Source: CAYQQU01 sp964419545 (lineage in GTDB: Bacteria > Bacteroidota > Bacteroidia > Chitinophagales > Saprospiraceae). From it: a stretch of 64,000 bases of DNA. Positions 27,060-35,295 of this stretch are shown here, one piece after another. The stretch covers positions 1 to 64,000 of the forward strand of contig CAYQQU010000025.1 in NCBI GenBank assembly GCA_964419545.1, written 5' to 3'. The notes beneath the pieces are model-generated. The model searched no databases, had not been told where the DNA came from, and saw nothing but the letters and a program-made list of their open reading frames with translations. A program made the translations under genes and the position numbers. Each line of letters begins with the position of its first letter. Positions within the stretch are counted from its first letter, which is position 1.

Positions 27060-27485
27060 ATGGAAGCAGTAGCCAAACTCAGAAATTGTCCGATGTCCGC
27101 ACGCAAGATGCGGCTGGTCGTCGACAATATCCGCGGCAAGAGTGTCGAGGAAGCACTGGATATTCTGCGTTTCACGAAAAAAGAAGCCGCCGTCTGGTTG
27201 GAAAAGGTCGTGCTTTCGGCTATTGCCAACTGGGAATACAAACTGGACGGCGCGGAAAACGCTGACGACTACGATCTGTTTATCAAAACGGCGCTGGTCG
27301 ACGAAGGCACCATGCTCAAGCGTTTCCGCCCGGCGCCCCACGGCCGCGCCCACCGCATCCGCAAACGCACCAACCACGTCACCATCGTGGTGGAAAATCG
27401 CGCACCGCTTGAACTGGCGGAAGAGGAGGAAATAGAAGACGCCGTGGAAGTGGAAGAAGTGGAGACGGAAGGCGGCGAAGATTAA
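27060..27485 (+). CDS. rplV: Ribosomal protein L22 with acidic C-terminal tail
   Basis: uL22 contacts all domains of 23S rRNA and its hairpin lines the exit tunnel. The product is 141 residues, longer than the 110 of E. coli. The core has MSARKMRLVVDNIRGKSVEE, the hairpin AHRIRKRTNHVTIVVEN and the preceding LKRFRPAPHGRA. The last 30 residues are nearly all Glu/Asp (LAEEEEIEDAVEVEEVETEG). Such an acidic tail is unlike a typical RNA-binding extension; see findings. Confidence 0.97.
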   Translation: MEAVAKLRNCPMSARKMRLVVDNIRGKSVEEALDILRFTKKEAAVWLEKVVLSAIANWEYKLDGAENADDYDLFIKTALVDEGTMLKRFRPAPHGRAHRIRKRTNHVTIVVENRAPLELAEEEEIEDAVEVEEVETEGGED

Positions 27486-27512
27486 TTTTAAAATCAATTT
27501 ACACCATTTGAT

Positions 27513-28277
27513 ATGGGGCAAAAGACAAATCCAATTGGTAATCGTTTAGGGATCATCCGGGGTTGGGAATCCAACTGGTTCGGCGGAAAAGACTACGGCC
27601 ACAAAGTGGTCGAAGACGAAAAGATCCGCACCTACCTGATGGCCCGTGTGCAGAAGGGGGGGATTGCGCGCATCATTATCGAGCGCACCCTGAAGCGCAT
27701 CACGGTTACCATTCACACCTCGCGCCCGGGGATCATCATCGGCAAGGGCGGCCAGGAAGTCGATCGCATCCGGGAAGAGCTCAAGAAGCTGACCGGCAAA
27801 GATATCCAGATCAACATCATCGAGATCAGGAAGCCTGAGCTCGATGCGGCGATCGTCGCTGAGTCGATCGCCAAGCAGCTCGAAGCCCGGATCAATTATC
27901 GCCGGGCCATCAAGATGGCGATCCAGTCGACCATGCGCGCCGGCGCCGAAGGCATCAAGGTCCGCATCGCCGGTCGCCTCAACGGCGCCGAAATGGCCCG
28001 TCGTGAGGAATACAAAGAAGGCCGTACGCCGCTGCACACTTTCCGCGCCGATATCGACTATTCGCTCAAAGAAGCGGCTACCGTTTACGGTAAGATCGGC
28101 GTGAAGGTCTGGATCTGCAAAGGCGAAGTGTTCGGCAAGCGCGACCTGTCACCCAACGTCGGTGTCAATAAGCGCGGGGATAAAGACCGGAGTGGTGGTG
28201 ACCGCCGCGGAGGCGACCGCCGCGGAGGGCGTCGGGGCGACCGCCGGGGCGGCCAAAGAAATGACCGGCGCCGTTAG
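27513..28277 (+). CDS. rpsC: Ribosomal protein S3 with Arg-Gly-Asp-rich tail
   Basis: uS3 is in the 30S head and forms part of the mRNA entry helicase. The product is 254 residues (E. coli 233). The KH domain carries GIIIGKGGQEVDRIREELKK; the C-terminal domain holds AGRLNGAEMARREEYKEGRT. The end is a repetitive basic tail of about 30 residues made of RGGDRR-type repeats. The start is ATG at 27513. The next gene, rplP, follows after 133 bases containing an internal promoter. Confidence 0.98.
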   Translation: MGQKTNPIGNRLGIIRGWESNWFGGKDYGHKVVEDEKIRTYLMARVQKGGIARIIIERTLKRITVTIHTSRPGIIIGKGGQEVDRIREELKKLTGKDIQINIIEIRKPELDAAIVAESIAKQLEARINYRRAIKMAIQSTMRAGAEGIKVRIAGRLNGAEMARREEYKEGRTPLHTFRADIDYSLKEAATVYGKIGVKVWICKGEVFGKRDLSPNVGVNKRGDKDRSGGDRRGGDRRGGRRGDRRGGQRNDRRR

Positions 28278-28305
28278 TAAAAGTTCAAAATTAACCGTAC
28301 CTTTG
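28274..28305 (+). promoter_or_regulatory. Internal promoter between rpsC and rplP
   Basis: TTAG at 28274-28277, overlapping the rpsC stop, and a perfect -7 box TACCTTTG at 28298-28305 are separated by 20 bases. The -7 box is identical to that of the rpsL promoter. The spacer before rplP is 133 bases, enough for an untranslated leader. Confidence 0.65.
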
Positions 28306-28410
28306 CCAAGCTTTTTTGGAAGGTAGGGCTTTCGTTCCGCATTTTCGGAGCAAACAATTGATAATCAGCTTTCAAGCGATATTCCGCTTGCAAGCCCAAA
28401 ATGGCTTACG

Positions 28411-28824
28411 ATGTTACAGCCGAAAAGAACGAAGTATCGCAAACAACAGAAAGGGAGAAATAGAGGCCTGGCTTATAAAGGCAGCTCCATTTCATTCGGC
28501 TCTTTCGGATTGAAGGCCATGACCGGCGGGCGCATCACCAACCGCCAGATCGAATCGGCCCGTATTGCGATGACGCGTTACATGAAGCGGGAAGGCAAAG
28601 TGTGGATTCGCATCTTTCCCGACAAACCCATTACCTCCAAGCCCCAGGAAGTGCGGATGGGTAAAGGTAAAGGCGCCCTCGACCACTACGTCGCTATGAT
28701 CAAGCCGGGGCGCATCCTGTTTGAGATCGACGGCGTGCCCGACGAAGTAGCCGAAGAAGCCCTGCGCCTGGCGGCGCAAAAACTGCCGGTGCTCACCAAA
28801 ACGCTGAGACGCTTCGACGCCTGA
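28411..28824 (+). CDS. rplP: Ribosomal protein L16
   Basis: uL16 sits near the A-site and the central protuberance. The product is 137 residues. It begins MLQPKRTKYRKQQKGRNRGL, with the family motifs FGSFGLKAMTGGRITNRQIE and VWIRIFPDKPITSKPQEVRM, followed by GKGKGALDHYVAMIKPGRIL. The Arg in RMGKGKG is the residue hydroxylated in some bacteria. Confidence 0.99.
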   Translation: MLQPKRTKYRKQQKGRNRGLAYKGSSISFGSFGLKAMTGGRITNRQIESARIAMTRYMKREGKVWIRIFPDKPITSKPQEVRMGKGKGALDHYVAMIKPGRILFEIDGVPDEVAEEALRLAAQKLPVLTKTLRRFDA

Positions 28825-28867
28825 GGCACAGGATATTTTGGAAAGACCGTAATAACCATAGCAGAAG

Positions 28868-29131
28868 ATGGCAACCAAAAAATATTTAGAACTTCAGGAA
28901 TTTAACGATACCGATCTGGTTTCGGAACTGGCCGCTACCGAGTCGCAGTACCAAAAGCTGAAGTTCGACCACGCGATCAAAGGACTGGACAGCCCGCTGG
29001 TGTTGCGGGAAGTACGTCGCGACATCGCCCGGCTGAAAACGGAGATCCGCCGCCGGGAACTCAATAAATTATCGGCGGAAGAACTGGCGCTGCGTTCCCG
29101 CATCCGGCAGAGACGGCGCCGCAAAAACTAA
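28868..29131 (+). CDS. rpmC: Ribosomal protein L29
   Basis: uL29 is a small helical protein at the tunnel exit. The product is 87 residues with two antiparallel helices. It has the conserved FDHAIKGLDSPLVLREVRRD in the position of the family KFQHATGQLxNPxxIRxxRR motif, and a very basic C-terminus (RIRQRRRRKN) that extends a little beyond E. coli L29. Confidence 0.95.
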   Translation: MATKKYLELQEFNDTDLVSELAATESQYQKLKFDHAIKGLDSPLVLREVRRDIARLKTEIRRRELNKLSAEELALRSRIRQRRRRKN

Positions 29132-29196
29132 ATACGGACTTTCGGCGGCCGCAGTGCAACCACCTCACTGCCGACGGCCGGAAAAGACCTAGCGAT

Positions 29197-29454
29197 ATGG
29201 TAGAAAGAAATCTAAGGAAAACCCGAATTGGGATAGTGGCCAGCAACAAGATGGAAAAGTCGATCTCCGTCACCGTGGAACGCCGCCTGCGCCACCCGAT
29301 TTACGGCAAGTTCGTAAAGAAGACCCGTAAATTCATCGCCCACGACGAAAACAACGAATGCAACGTCGGCGATAAGGTTCGCATCATGGAAACGCGGCCG
29401 CTCAGCAAACGCAAACGCTGGCGCCTCGTCGAAATCCTGGAGCGGGCCAAGTAA
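29197..29454 (+). CDS. rpsQ: Ribosomal protein S17
   Basis: uS17 is an OB-fold 30S primary binding protein. The product is 85 residues. It starts MVERNLRKTRIGIVASNKME and contains SISVTVERRLRHPIYGKFVK, then AHDENNECNVGDKVRIMETR and RPLSKRKRWRLVEILER, all as in the family. Confidence 0.98.
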   Translation: MVERNLRKTRIGIVASNKMEKSISVTVERRLRHPIYGKFVKKTRKFIAHDENNECNVGDKVRIMETRPLSKRKRWRLVEILERAK

Positions 29455-29487
29455 GTCCGTCGCCAAGCGCTTTAAATGTAAACAGCC

Positions 29488-29853
29488 ATGATTCAACAAG
29501 AAACAAGACTCCGGGTTGCCGACAATAGCGGCGCAAAAGAGGTGCTCTGCATCCGCGTGCTCGGAGGAACAAAGCGACGCTACGCCTCCGTCGGCGACAA
29601 TATCGTGGTGACCGTGAAGGAAACTTCGCCCGGCGGCATCAAAAAAGGCGCCGTTTCTCAGGCGGTTATCGTACGCACCAAGAAAGAGATCCGCCGCAAA
29701 GACGGCTCGTACATCCGGTTTGACGACAACGCCTGCGTCCTGCTCAACGCCGCGGGCGAACCGCGCGGTACGCGTATCTTCGGACCGGTAGCGCGCGAGC
29801 TGCGCGAACGCGACTACATGCGTATCGTATCGCTCGCACCCGAAGTGCTCTGA
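29488..29853 (+). CDS. rplN: Ribosomal protein L14
   Basis: uL14 forms part of the intersubunit bridge B8. The product is 121 residues and begins MIQQETRLRVADNSGAKEVL, with IRVLGGTKRRYASVGDNIVV and the C-terminal FGPVARELRERDYMRIVSLA. It is separated from rplX by a 123-base spacer containing a fragment of the ATTAAATGCGATTGC repeat. Confidence 0.99.
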   Translation: MIQQETRLRVADNSGAKEVLCIRVLGGTKRRYASVGDNIVVTVKETSPGGIKKGAVSQAVIVRTKKEIRRKDGSYIRFDDNACVLLNAAGEPRGTRIFGPVARELRERDYMRIVSLAPEVL

Positions 29854-29920
29854 ACACGCGCTCCGGTACATAAAAAGAAAAACGTTCCTGCCCGTCGCAT
29901 TGCCGGCGGGCGGGATTCAT

Positions 29921-29935
29921 ATTAAATGCGATTGC
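29921..29935. repeat. Fragment of the ATTAAATGCGATTGC repeat in the rplN-rplX spacer
   Basis: ATTAAATGCGATTGC here matches the hairpin arm of the composite block at 9351-9365 and its second copy at 9513-9527. It is the only ribosomal spacer in this window with such a copy. Confidence 0.6.
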
Positions 29936-29976
29936 GCCCGCCGACGAGGCCGGCCACTCAAAATAACTGATCAACC

Positions 29977-30321
29977 ATGGCGAATGCAAAGCGATTTACT
30001 CCGAAGCTGAAGATCCAAAAAGGGGACAAAGTAGTCGTGATCGCCGGCGCTTACAGAGACAAGGACCGCGCCCGGGAAGTACTGGAGGTATTTCCCGAAA
30101 AAAACCGGGCCATCGTCGAAGACGTTAACATCGTGAAGCGCCATACCAAGCCCACGCAGGATAATCCGGGGGGCATCATTGAAAAACCGGCTCCGATCAA
30201 TATCTCCAACCTTATGCTGGTAGATCCCAAAACGGGCGAACCGACCCGCGTCGGCCGGCGCGTCAACAGCGAGGGCAAACTGGAGCGCTATTCTAAAAAA
30301 TCGGGCGAAACCATCAAGTGA
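29977..30321 (+). CDS. rplX: Ribosomal protein L24
   Basis: uL24 is an assembly initiator of the 50S. The product is 114 residues and has a KOW motif (KIQKGDKVVVIAGAYRDKDR), then VEDVNIVKRHTKPTQDNPGG and IEKPAPINISNLMLVDPKTG. The stop TGA at 30319-30321 shares its A with the ATG of rplE, so the genes are translationally coupled. Confidence 0.98.
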   Translation: MANAKRFTPKLKIQKGDKVVVIAGAYRDKDRAREVLEVFPEKNRAIVEDVNIVKRHTKPTQDNPGGIIEKPAPINISNLMLVDPKTGEPTRVGRRVNSEGKLERYSKKSGETIK

Positions 30322-30878
30322 TGAAATACTACCCTAGACTCAAGAAAAAATACCGCGAAGAGGTCGTCCCGGCGCTGATGGAACAATTTCAGTACGGTTC
30401 CATCATGGAAGTGCCGAAGGTCGTAAAGATCAGCCTGAATCAGGGCGTGGGCGCCGCTACCCAGGATAAAAAGCTGGTCGATAACGCCCTGGAGGAAATG
30501 TCGATCATCACCGGGCAGCGGGCGGTAGCGACCAAAGCTCGCAAATCGGTATCTAACTTTAAACTGCGCGAAGGCATGCCCATCGGGGTGCGCGTCACCC
30601 TGCGCAACGAGCGCATGTACGATTTCCTCGACCGCCTCATCAACGTGGCCTTGCCGCGGGTGCGCGACTTCCGCGGCATCAGCGACAAGAGCTTCGACGG
30701 CCGGGGCAACTATTCCATGGGGATCACGGAACACATCATTTTTCCGGAGATCGACCTGGATAAGGTAAGCCGCATTTCCGGTATGGACGTCACGATCGTC
30801 ACCACCGCCAAGACGGACGCCGAGGCGCTCGCCCTGCTCAAATTGCTGGGCATGCCGTTCCAAAATCAGCGCAATTAA
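30321..30878 (+). CDS. rplE: Ribosomal protein L5
   Basis: uL5 binds 5S rRNA and P-site tRNA. The product is 185 residues. It starts MKYYPRLKKKYREEVVPALM and has MEVPKVVKISLNQGVGAATQ, TGQRAVATKARKSVSNFKLR and the GNYSMGITEHIIFPEIDLDK segment. The ATG at 30321 overlaps the rplX stop by one base. Confidence 0.99.
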   Translation: MKYYPRLKKKYREEVVPALMEQFQYGSIMEVPKVVKISLNQGVGAATQDKKLVDNALEEMSIITGQRAVATKARKSVSNFKLREGMPIGVRVTLRNERMYDFLDRLINVALPRVRDFRGISDKSFDGRGNYSMGITEHIIFPEIDLDKVSRISGMDVTIVTTAKTDAEALALLKLLGMPFQNQRN

Positions 30879-30896
30879 TCGATATAAACTGTAATC

Positions 30897-31166
30897 ATGG
30901 CTAGAAAATCACTCATCGCACGGGAACGCAAACGCGCAAAAATGGTCGCCAAATACGCCGATCTGCGCAAACAGCTGAAGGAAGAAGGACGCTGGGACGA
31001 ACTGGACAAGCTGCCGCGCAATTCCAACCCGATCCGGCTGCACAACCGCTGCAAACTGACCGGGCGCCCCAAAGGCTACATGCGCGACTTCGGCCTCTGC
31101 CGGATCAAGTTCCGCGAAATGGCCCTCGAAGGGAAAATCCCGGGCGTAACTAAAGCCAGTTGGTAA
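30897..31166 (+). CDS. rpsN: Ribosomal protein S14, zinc-independent form
   Basis: uS14 is in the 30S head. The product is 89 residues with no CxxC-x-n-CxxC zinc motif, so it is the zinc-independent type. Conserved blocks are KLPRNSNPIRLHNRCKLTGR and PKGYMRDFGLCRIKFREMAL, with a short basic N-terminus (MARKSLIARERKRAKMVAKY). Confidence 0.98.
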   Translation: MARKSLIARERKRAKMVAKYADLRKQLKEEGRWDELDKLPRNSNPIRLHNRCKLTGRPKGYMRDFGLCRIKFREMALEGKIPGVTKASW

Positions 31167-31182
31167 ATCTCAATTCGCAAAG

Positions 31183-31590
31183 ATGATTGTAACAGATCCT
31201 ATAGCAGATTATCTGACCCGCATTCGCAATGCCCAGCAGGCTGGCCATCGCATCGTAAATATTCCGGGTTCGAACCTCAAGAAGCAGATCACGGAAATTC
31301 TTTACGAACAGGGTTACATTCTCAAGTACAAGTTCGAAGAGGAGGGCTTCCACGGTCAGGGCACCATCAAGATCGCCATCAAATACGACCCGACGACCAA
31401 GCAGCCGGTGATCCGCGACCTGCAGCGCCTCAGCAAACCCGGCTTGCGCCAGTACAAGAAAGCCAAAGAGCTGCCGCGCATTATCAACGGCCTGGGGATC
31501 GCCATCGTATCGACCTCCTACGGACTGATGACCGACAAGCAGGCCCGCGAAAAAAACCTGGGCGGAGAAGTGCTCTGTTACGTCTACTAA
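31183..31590 (+). CDS. rpsH: Ribosomal protein S8
   Basis: uS8 binds helix 21 of 16S rRNA; in E. coli it represses the spc operon. The product is 135 residues. It begins MIVTDPIADYLTRIRNAQQA and has the KYDPTTKQPVIRDLQRLSKP, LRQYKKAKELPRIINGLGIA and TSYGLMTDKQAREKNLGGEV segments typical of the family. Confidence 0.99.
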   Translation: MIVTDPIADYLTRIRNAQQAGHRIVNIPGSNLKKQITEILYEQGYILKYKFEEEGFHGQGTIKIAIKYDPTTKQPVIRDLQRLSKPGLRQYKKAKELPRIINGLGIAIVSTSYGLMTDKQAREKNLGGEVLCYVY

Positions 31591-31616
31591 TTTTTGAAAG
31601 TTAAAATCAGAAGACC

Positions 31617-32171
31617 ATGTCTAGAGTAGGTAAAGCGCCTATTGAACTGCCGCAAGGCGTACAGGTCGATATCAGCAAAGGCAATCTGGTAACGGTGAAA
31701 GGGCCGAAAGGCGAGTTGCAGCAGCAAGTCGATCCCGACATCAAGCTGGAAATGGAAGACGGGCAACTGGTGCTTACCCGCCCCACCGAGCAGAAGCGCC
31801 ACCGCGCCATGCACGGCCTCTACCGGGCATTGGTCAACAATATGGTGGTCGGCGTCTCCCAGGGCTTCGTCAAAGAACTGGAAGTGGTCGGGGTCGGTTA
31901 TCGCGCCTCCAATACGGGGCAGCTGCTGGAATTGACGGTAGGGTATTCCCACCCCATCATGTTCGCTATTCCCGATGAAGTGAAGCTGGAAACGAAAACG
32001 GAAAAAGGCAAAGCGCCCGTCATCCGCCTGGAGAGCACCGACAAACAGCTGCTGGGACAGGTGGCCGCCAAGATCCGCAGCTTCCGCAAACCCGAACCTT
32101 ACAAAGGCAAAGGTATCCGCGAATTGGGCGAAGAAATCCGTCGCAAAGCCGGCAAAACCGCCGCTAAATAA
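31617..32171 (+). CDS. rplF: Ribosomal protein L6
   Basis: uL6 has two similar domains and contacts the sarcin-ricin loop. The product is 184 residues. It starts MSRVGKAPIELPQGVQVDIS and has VKGPKGELQQQVDPDIKLEM in the first domain and, in the second, KIRSFRKPEPYKGKGIRELG, the standard signature. Confidence 0.99.
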   Translation: MSRVGKAPIELPQGVQVDISKGNLVTVKGPKGELQQQVDPDIKLEMEDGQLVLTRPTEQKRHRAMHGLYRALVNNMVVGVSQGFVKELEVVGVGYRASNTGQLLELTVGYSHPIMFAIPDEVKLETKTEKGKAPVIRLESTDKQLLGQVAAKIRSFRKPEPYKGKGIRELGEEIRRKAGKTAAK

Positions 32172-32239
32172 TATTTTATGTGTCATCGGGGTCTTGGGAT
32201 GGCGCCGGCGCGCTTTCACTAAGGCTAAAATGAAAAAAA

Positions 32240-32593
32240 ATGGCATTCTCGAAATTACTCAGAAGGAAAAAGATACACGGCCAGCTCCGGCGCAAGATCA
32301 CCGGTACTTTACAGCGCCCGCGGCTCAATGTATACCGCAGCAACCGCTACATCTACTGCCAGATCATCGACGATCTGAACGGCCACACCCTGGTGTCGGC
32401 TTCTTCGCGAGAAGAAAGCGTGCCCACGGACGTCAACAAGACCGAGCAGGCCAAAGCCGTCGGTAAGTTGCTGGCCGAACGCGCCAAAGCAGCCAATATC
32501 GAAACGGTCGTTTTCGACCGCGGCGGCTACCTCTACCACGGACGTGTCAAAGCCCTGGCGGACAGCGCAAGAGAGGGCGGCATCCATTTTTAA
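32240..32593 (+). CDS. rplR: Ribosomal protein L18
   Basis: uL18 helps anchor 5S rRNA. The product is 117 residues, basic at the N-terminus (MAFSKLLRRKKIHGQLRRKI) with RPRLNVYRSNRYIYCQIIDD and the C-terminal VVFDRGGYLYHGRVKALADS. The overlapping plus frame from 32194 is a shadow. Confidence 0.98.
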   Translation: MAFSKLLRRKKIHGQLRRKITGTLQRPRLNVYRSNRYIYCQIIDDLNGHTLVSASSREESVPTDVNKTEQAKAVGKLLAERAKAANIETVVFDRGGYLYHGRVKALADSAREGGIHF

Positions 32594-32614
32594 AATTTTT
32601 CAATTCAGCATATA

Positions 32615-33133
32615 ATGGCTAAAAAGAGCAACAACCGGGTCAAACCCGCGGAAACCGAACTCAAGGAAAAACTGGTGAACCTTAATCGCGTAGCGAAGGT
32701 GACCAAGGGCGGGCGCACGTTCAGCTTCGCCGCCATCGTGGTGGTCGGAGACGGGAAGGGCGCCGTGGGGCATGGCCTGGGTAAAGCGCGGGACGTTTCG
32801 GAAGCCATTTCCAAAGCAGTTGACGACGCCAAGAAAAACCTCATCAAGGTGCCGCTCTACAAGGGAACCATCCCCCACGAACAAAAAGGCAAGTACGGCG
32901 CCGGACGGGTGTTCATCAAGCCGGCCGCCGACGGTACGGGTGTTATCGCGGGCGGCGCTATGCGGGCTGTGCTCGAGATCGCCGGCGTCCAGAATGTACT
33001 GGCCAAATCCATGGGCTCGTCTAACCCGCACAACGTCGTCAAAGCAACGATCGACGCCCTGGCGAAACTGCGCAGCCCCATGGCGGTTGCCAAACACCGG
33101 AGCATCCCGATGGAAAAGTTGTTCAATGGCTAA
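32615..33133 (+). CDS. rpsE: Ribosomal protein S5
   Basis: uS5 acts in decoding fidelity and the mRNA entry channel. The product is 172 residues with the dsRBD-like KLVNLNRVAKVTKGGRTFSF, then VVVGDGKGAVGHGLGKARDV and RVFIKPAADGTGVIAGGAMR, followed by GVQNVLAKSMGSSNPHNVVK. Confidence 0.99.
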   Translation: MAKKSNNRVKPAETELKEKLVNLNRVAKVTKGGRTFSFAAIVVVGDGKGAVGHGLGKARDVSEAISKAVDDAKKNLIKVPLYKGTIPHEQKGKYGAGRVFIKPAADGTGVIAGGAMRAVLEIAGVQNVLAKSMGSSNPHNVVKATIDALAKLRSPMAVAKHRSIPMEKLFNG

Positions 33134-33153
33134 CTAGTTGGAAACGGGATGCG

Positions 33154-33161
33154 TATATTTG
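33154..33161 (+). promoter_or_regulatory. Possible -7 box before rpmD
   Basis: TATATTTG at 33154-33161 is a perfect -7 box in the 54-base rpsE-rpmD spacer, 26 bases before the ATG. The nearest TTG (33138-33140) is only 13 bases away, shorter than usual, so it may be a weak or chance match. Confidence 0.35.
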
Positions 33162-33187
33162 TCCCTTCCGGCCGAAAATCATAAACG

Positions 33188-33367
33188 ATGGGTAAAGTCA
33201 AGGTCACTCAGGTAAAAAGCCTGATCGATCGCCCCAAGCGGCAGAAAGATACTGTAAAGGCCCTGGGCCTGAAAAGGATCAACCATACGGTGGAGCACGA
33301 AGCTTCCCCGCAGATCATGGGTATGATCGCCAAAGTGAGCCACCTGGTGAAGGTGGAGGAAGTTTAA
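33188..33367 (+). CDS. rpmD: Ribosomal protein L30
   Basis: The 59-residue product begins MGKVKVTQVKSLIDRPKRQK and contains the L30 signature with KALGLKRINHTVEHE and a C-terminal MGMIAKVSHLVKVEEV. uL30 is a small 50S surface protein and its gene sits between rpsE and rplO in almost all bacteria that keep it, as here. ATG at 33188, TAA at 33365-33367. Confidence 0.97.
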   Translation: MGKVKVTQVKSLIDRPKRQKDTVKALGLKRINHTVEHEASPQIMGMIAKVSHLVKVEEV

Positions 33368-33385
33368 CATTTTAACTGGAGAAGC

Positions 33386-33844
33386 ATGGAACTGCATAAT
33401 CTGAAGCCCGCGAAAGGTTCAGTCAAAAATAGAAAGCGGATCGCCCGCGGCCAGGGCTCCGGCTACGCCGGCACGGCTTCACGCGGCCACAAGGGCGCGC
33501 AGTCGCGCTCCGGCTACAAGCAGAAGCGCCATTTCGAAGGCGGCCAGATGCCGATTCAGATGCGCCTGCCCAAGCGCGGCTTCAAGAACCCCAACCGCGT
33601 GGTCTACGTACCGCTCAATCTCGACCTGTTGCAGATGATCAACGAAAAGTATGGTGTAACCGACATTACTACGGAAAAACTGGTCGAGCTGGGCATTACC
33701 CGCAAGAAAGATCGCGTTAAAGTGCTGAGCCGGGGTGAATTGAAAACGCCGGTGACCGTCAGCGTTCACGCCTGCTCGGAAAACGCCAAGCAGGCGATCG
33801 AAAAGCTCGGAGGAAGCGTTAACATCGTCTCTAAAAAGCAGTAA
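33386..33844 (+). CDS. rplO: Ribosomal protein L15
   Basis: uL15 reaches deep into the 50S. The product is 152 residues. It starts MELHNLKPAKGSVKNRKRIA and has the glycine/arginine-rich GRGQGSGYAGTASRGHKGAQ region (written here as ARGQGSG...), FEGGQMPIQMRLPKRGFKN and the C-terminal VHACSENAKQAIEKLGG. Its stop TAA at 33842-33844 overlaps the secY ATG by one base. Confidence 0.98.
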   Translation: MELHNLKPAKGSVKNRKRIARGQGSGYAGTASRGHKGAQSRSGYKQKRHFEGGQMPIQMRLPKRGFKNPNRVVYVPLNLDLLQMINEKYGVTDITTEKLVELGITRKKDRVKVLSRGELKTPVTVSVHACSENAKQAIEKLGGSVNIVSKKQ

Positions 33845-35223
33845 TGAAGAAGTTTATCACTACGATCCAGAATATCTGGAAGATCAAGGAATTGCGCAAC
33901 CGCATTCTCTTTACGCTGGGCATCCTGCTGATCTTCCGCTTCGGCTCTTTCGTCGTCCTGCCCGGGGTCCTGCCCTCGGTGATGAGCGACGCGACCCAGA
34001 GCAGCAGCACCCCGAACGATCTGCTGGGGCTGATCAACGTTTTTACGGGCGGCGCTTTCAATAAGGCTTCCATCTTCGCACTGGGTATCATGCCCTATAT
34101 CACGGCGTCGATCATCATCCAGCTGATGGGCTTCGCCGTTCCTTATTTCCAGCGGCTGCAACAAAAAGAAGGCGAATCCGGCCGCCGCAAACTCAACCAG
34201 ATCACGCGTCTGCTTACGGTAGCGATCACCCTGGTGCAGGGGGGCGGCTACCTGACGTACATCAACAGCCTCGGCGCGATCGATCCGAGCATCCCCATGG
34301 GGATCTTCTGGATATCCAATATCATTATCTTGTCTGCGGGCACTATATTCACCATGTGGCTCGGCGAACGCATCACCGACCGGGGCATCGGTAACGGCGT
34401 TTCCCTGATCATCACGGTCGGGATCATCGCTACGCTCCCTAGCGCGCTCGTATTCGAATTCCAGTCGCAACTGGAAAACAACGGATTGATCATCTTTGCG
34501 ATCGAACTGGCCGTGCTCTTCGCCGTCGTGATGGCGACCATCATGATCGTACAGGCGGTGCGCCGCATCCCTATCCAGTTCGCCAAGCGGATGGTGGGGC
34601 GCGGCTCCAACGTGATGCCCAGCGCCGGCGTTCGCGACTACATTCCGCTCAAGGTCAACGCGGCGGGGGTAATGCCCATCATTTTCGCCCAGGCGTTGAT
34701 GTTCCTGCCGGCTACCATTCTGCAGTTCACCACCGGCGGCGGCGGCTCCGACCTGCAGAGCAGCAGCGTATTGCGCGCCCTCAACGATTTTACATCGGTA
34801 CCCTACAATATTGTCTACTTCATTCTGGTGGTCTTGTTCACCTACGTTTATACGGCGCTGCTCGTCAACCCGCAGCAATACGCCGAGTATCTCAAGCGTC
34901 AGAACGCCTTCATACCGGGGGTCAAGCCCGGCAAGCCTACCGCTGATTTTATAGACGCAGTCACTACACGTATTACGCTGCCCGGTTCGATCTTCCTCGG
35001 CTTCATCGCCATCATGCCTGCTTTCGCCGCTGCCTTCGGCGTCAACATTGCCTTTGCTATGTTCTTCGGCGGCACCTCACTGCTCATCCTGGTAGCAGTG
35101 GTGCTGGATACGCTGCAGCAGATCGAAAGCCACCTGCTGATGCGCCGTTATGACGGGCTGGTAAAATCCGGTCGGATCCAGGGACGCAGCAGCCGGGTGC
35201 AGGGTATTGGCGCCAATATGTAG
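33844..35223 (+). CDS. secY: Preprotein translocase subunit SecY
   Basis: SecY forms the protein-conducting channel of the Sec system in the inner membrane. The 459-residue protein has ten predicted spans. Conserved parts are RFGSFVVLPGVLP near TM1, NVFTGGAFNKASIFALGIMP, MWLGERITDRGIGNGVSLII, the loop RRIPIQFAKRMVGRGSNVMP, and LPLKVNAAGVMPIIFAQ-like sequence (IPLKVNAAGVMPIIFAQALM). The ATG overlaps the rplO stop, implying coupled translation. Confidence 0.99.
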   Translation: MKKFITTIQNIWKIKELRNRILFTLGILLIFRFGSFVVLPGVLPSVMSDATQSSSTPNDLLGLINVFTGGAFNKASIFALGIMPYITASIIIQLMGFAVPYFQRLQQKEGESGRRKLNQITRLLTVAITLVQGGGYLTYINSLGAIDPSIPMGIFWISNIIILSAGTIFTMWLGERITDRGIGNGVSLIITVGIIATLPSALVFEFQSQLENNGLIIFAIELAVLFAVVMATIMIVQAVRRIPIQFAKRMVGRGSNVMPSAGVRDYIPLKVNAAGVMPIIFAQALMFLPATILQFTTGGGGSDLQSSSVLRALNDFTSVPYNIVYFILVVLFTYVYTALLVNPQQYAEYLKRQNAFIPGVKPGKPTADFIDAVTTRITLPGSIFLGFIAIMPAFAAAFGVNIAFAMFFGGTSLLILVAVVLDTLQQIESHLLMRRYDGLVKSGRIQGRSSRVQGIGANM

Positions 35224-35248
35224 CGACAAACATTCTGTGGGGTGGAAC

Positions 35249-35278
35249 CGTTTATTTAGGGTAATTTCCCAATAAACG
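35249..35278 (+). promoter_or_regulatory. Hairpin in the secY-map spacer
   Basis: CGTTTATT (35249-35256) pairs with AATAAACG (35271-35278); inside, GGG and CCC add three pairs after a two-base bulge. A short T-run (GACTTTTTAA) comes 8 bases later. It may be a partial terminator that lowers downstream expression. Confidence 0.5.
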
Positions 35279-35295
35279 AGAAGTGACTTTTTAAT

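Noticed and set aside
33766..34878. 370-residue minus-strand ORF antisense to secY
   Set aside because: SecY is unmistakable on the plus strand; the antisense is charged low-complexity sequence typical of a shadow.
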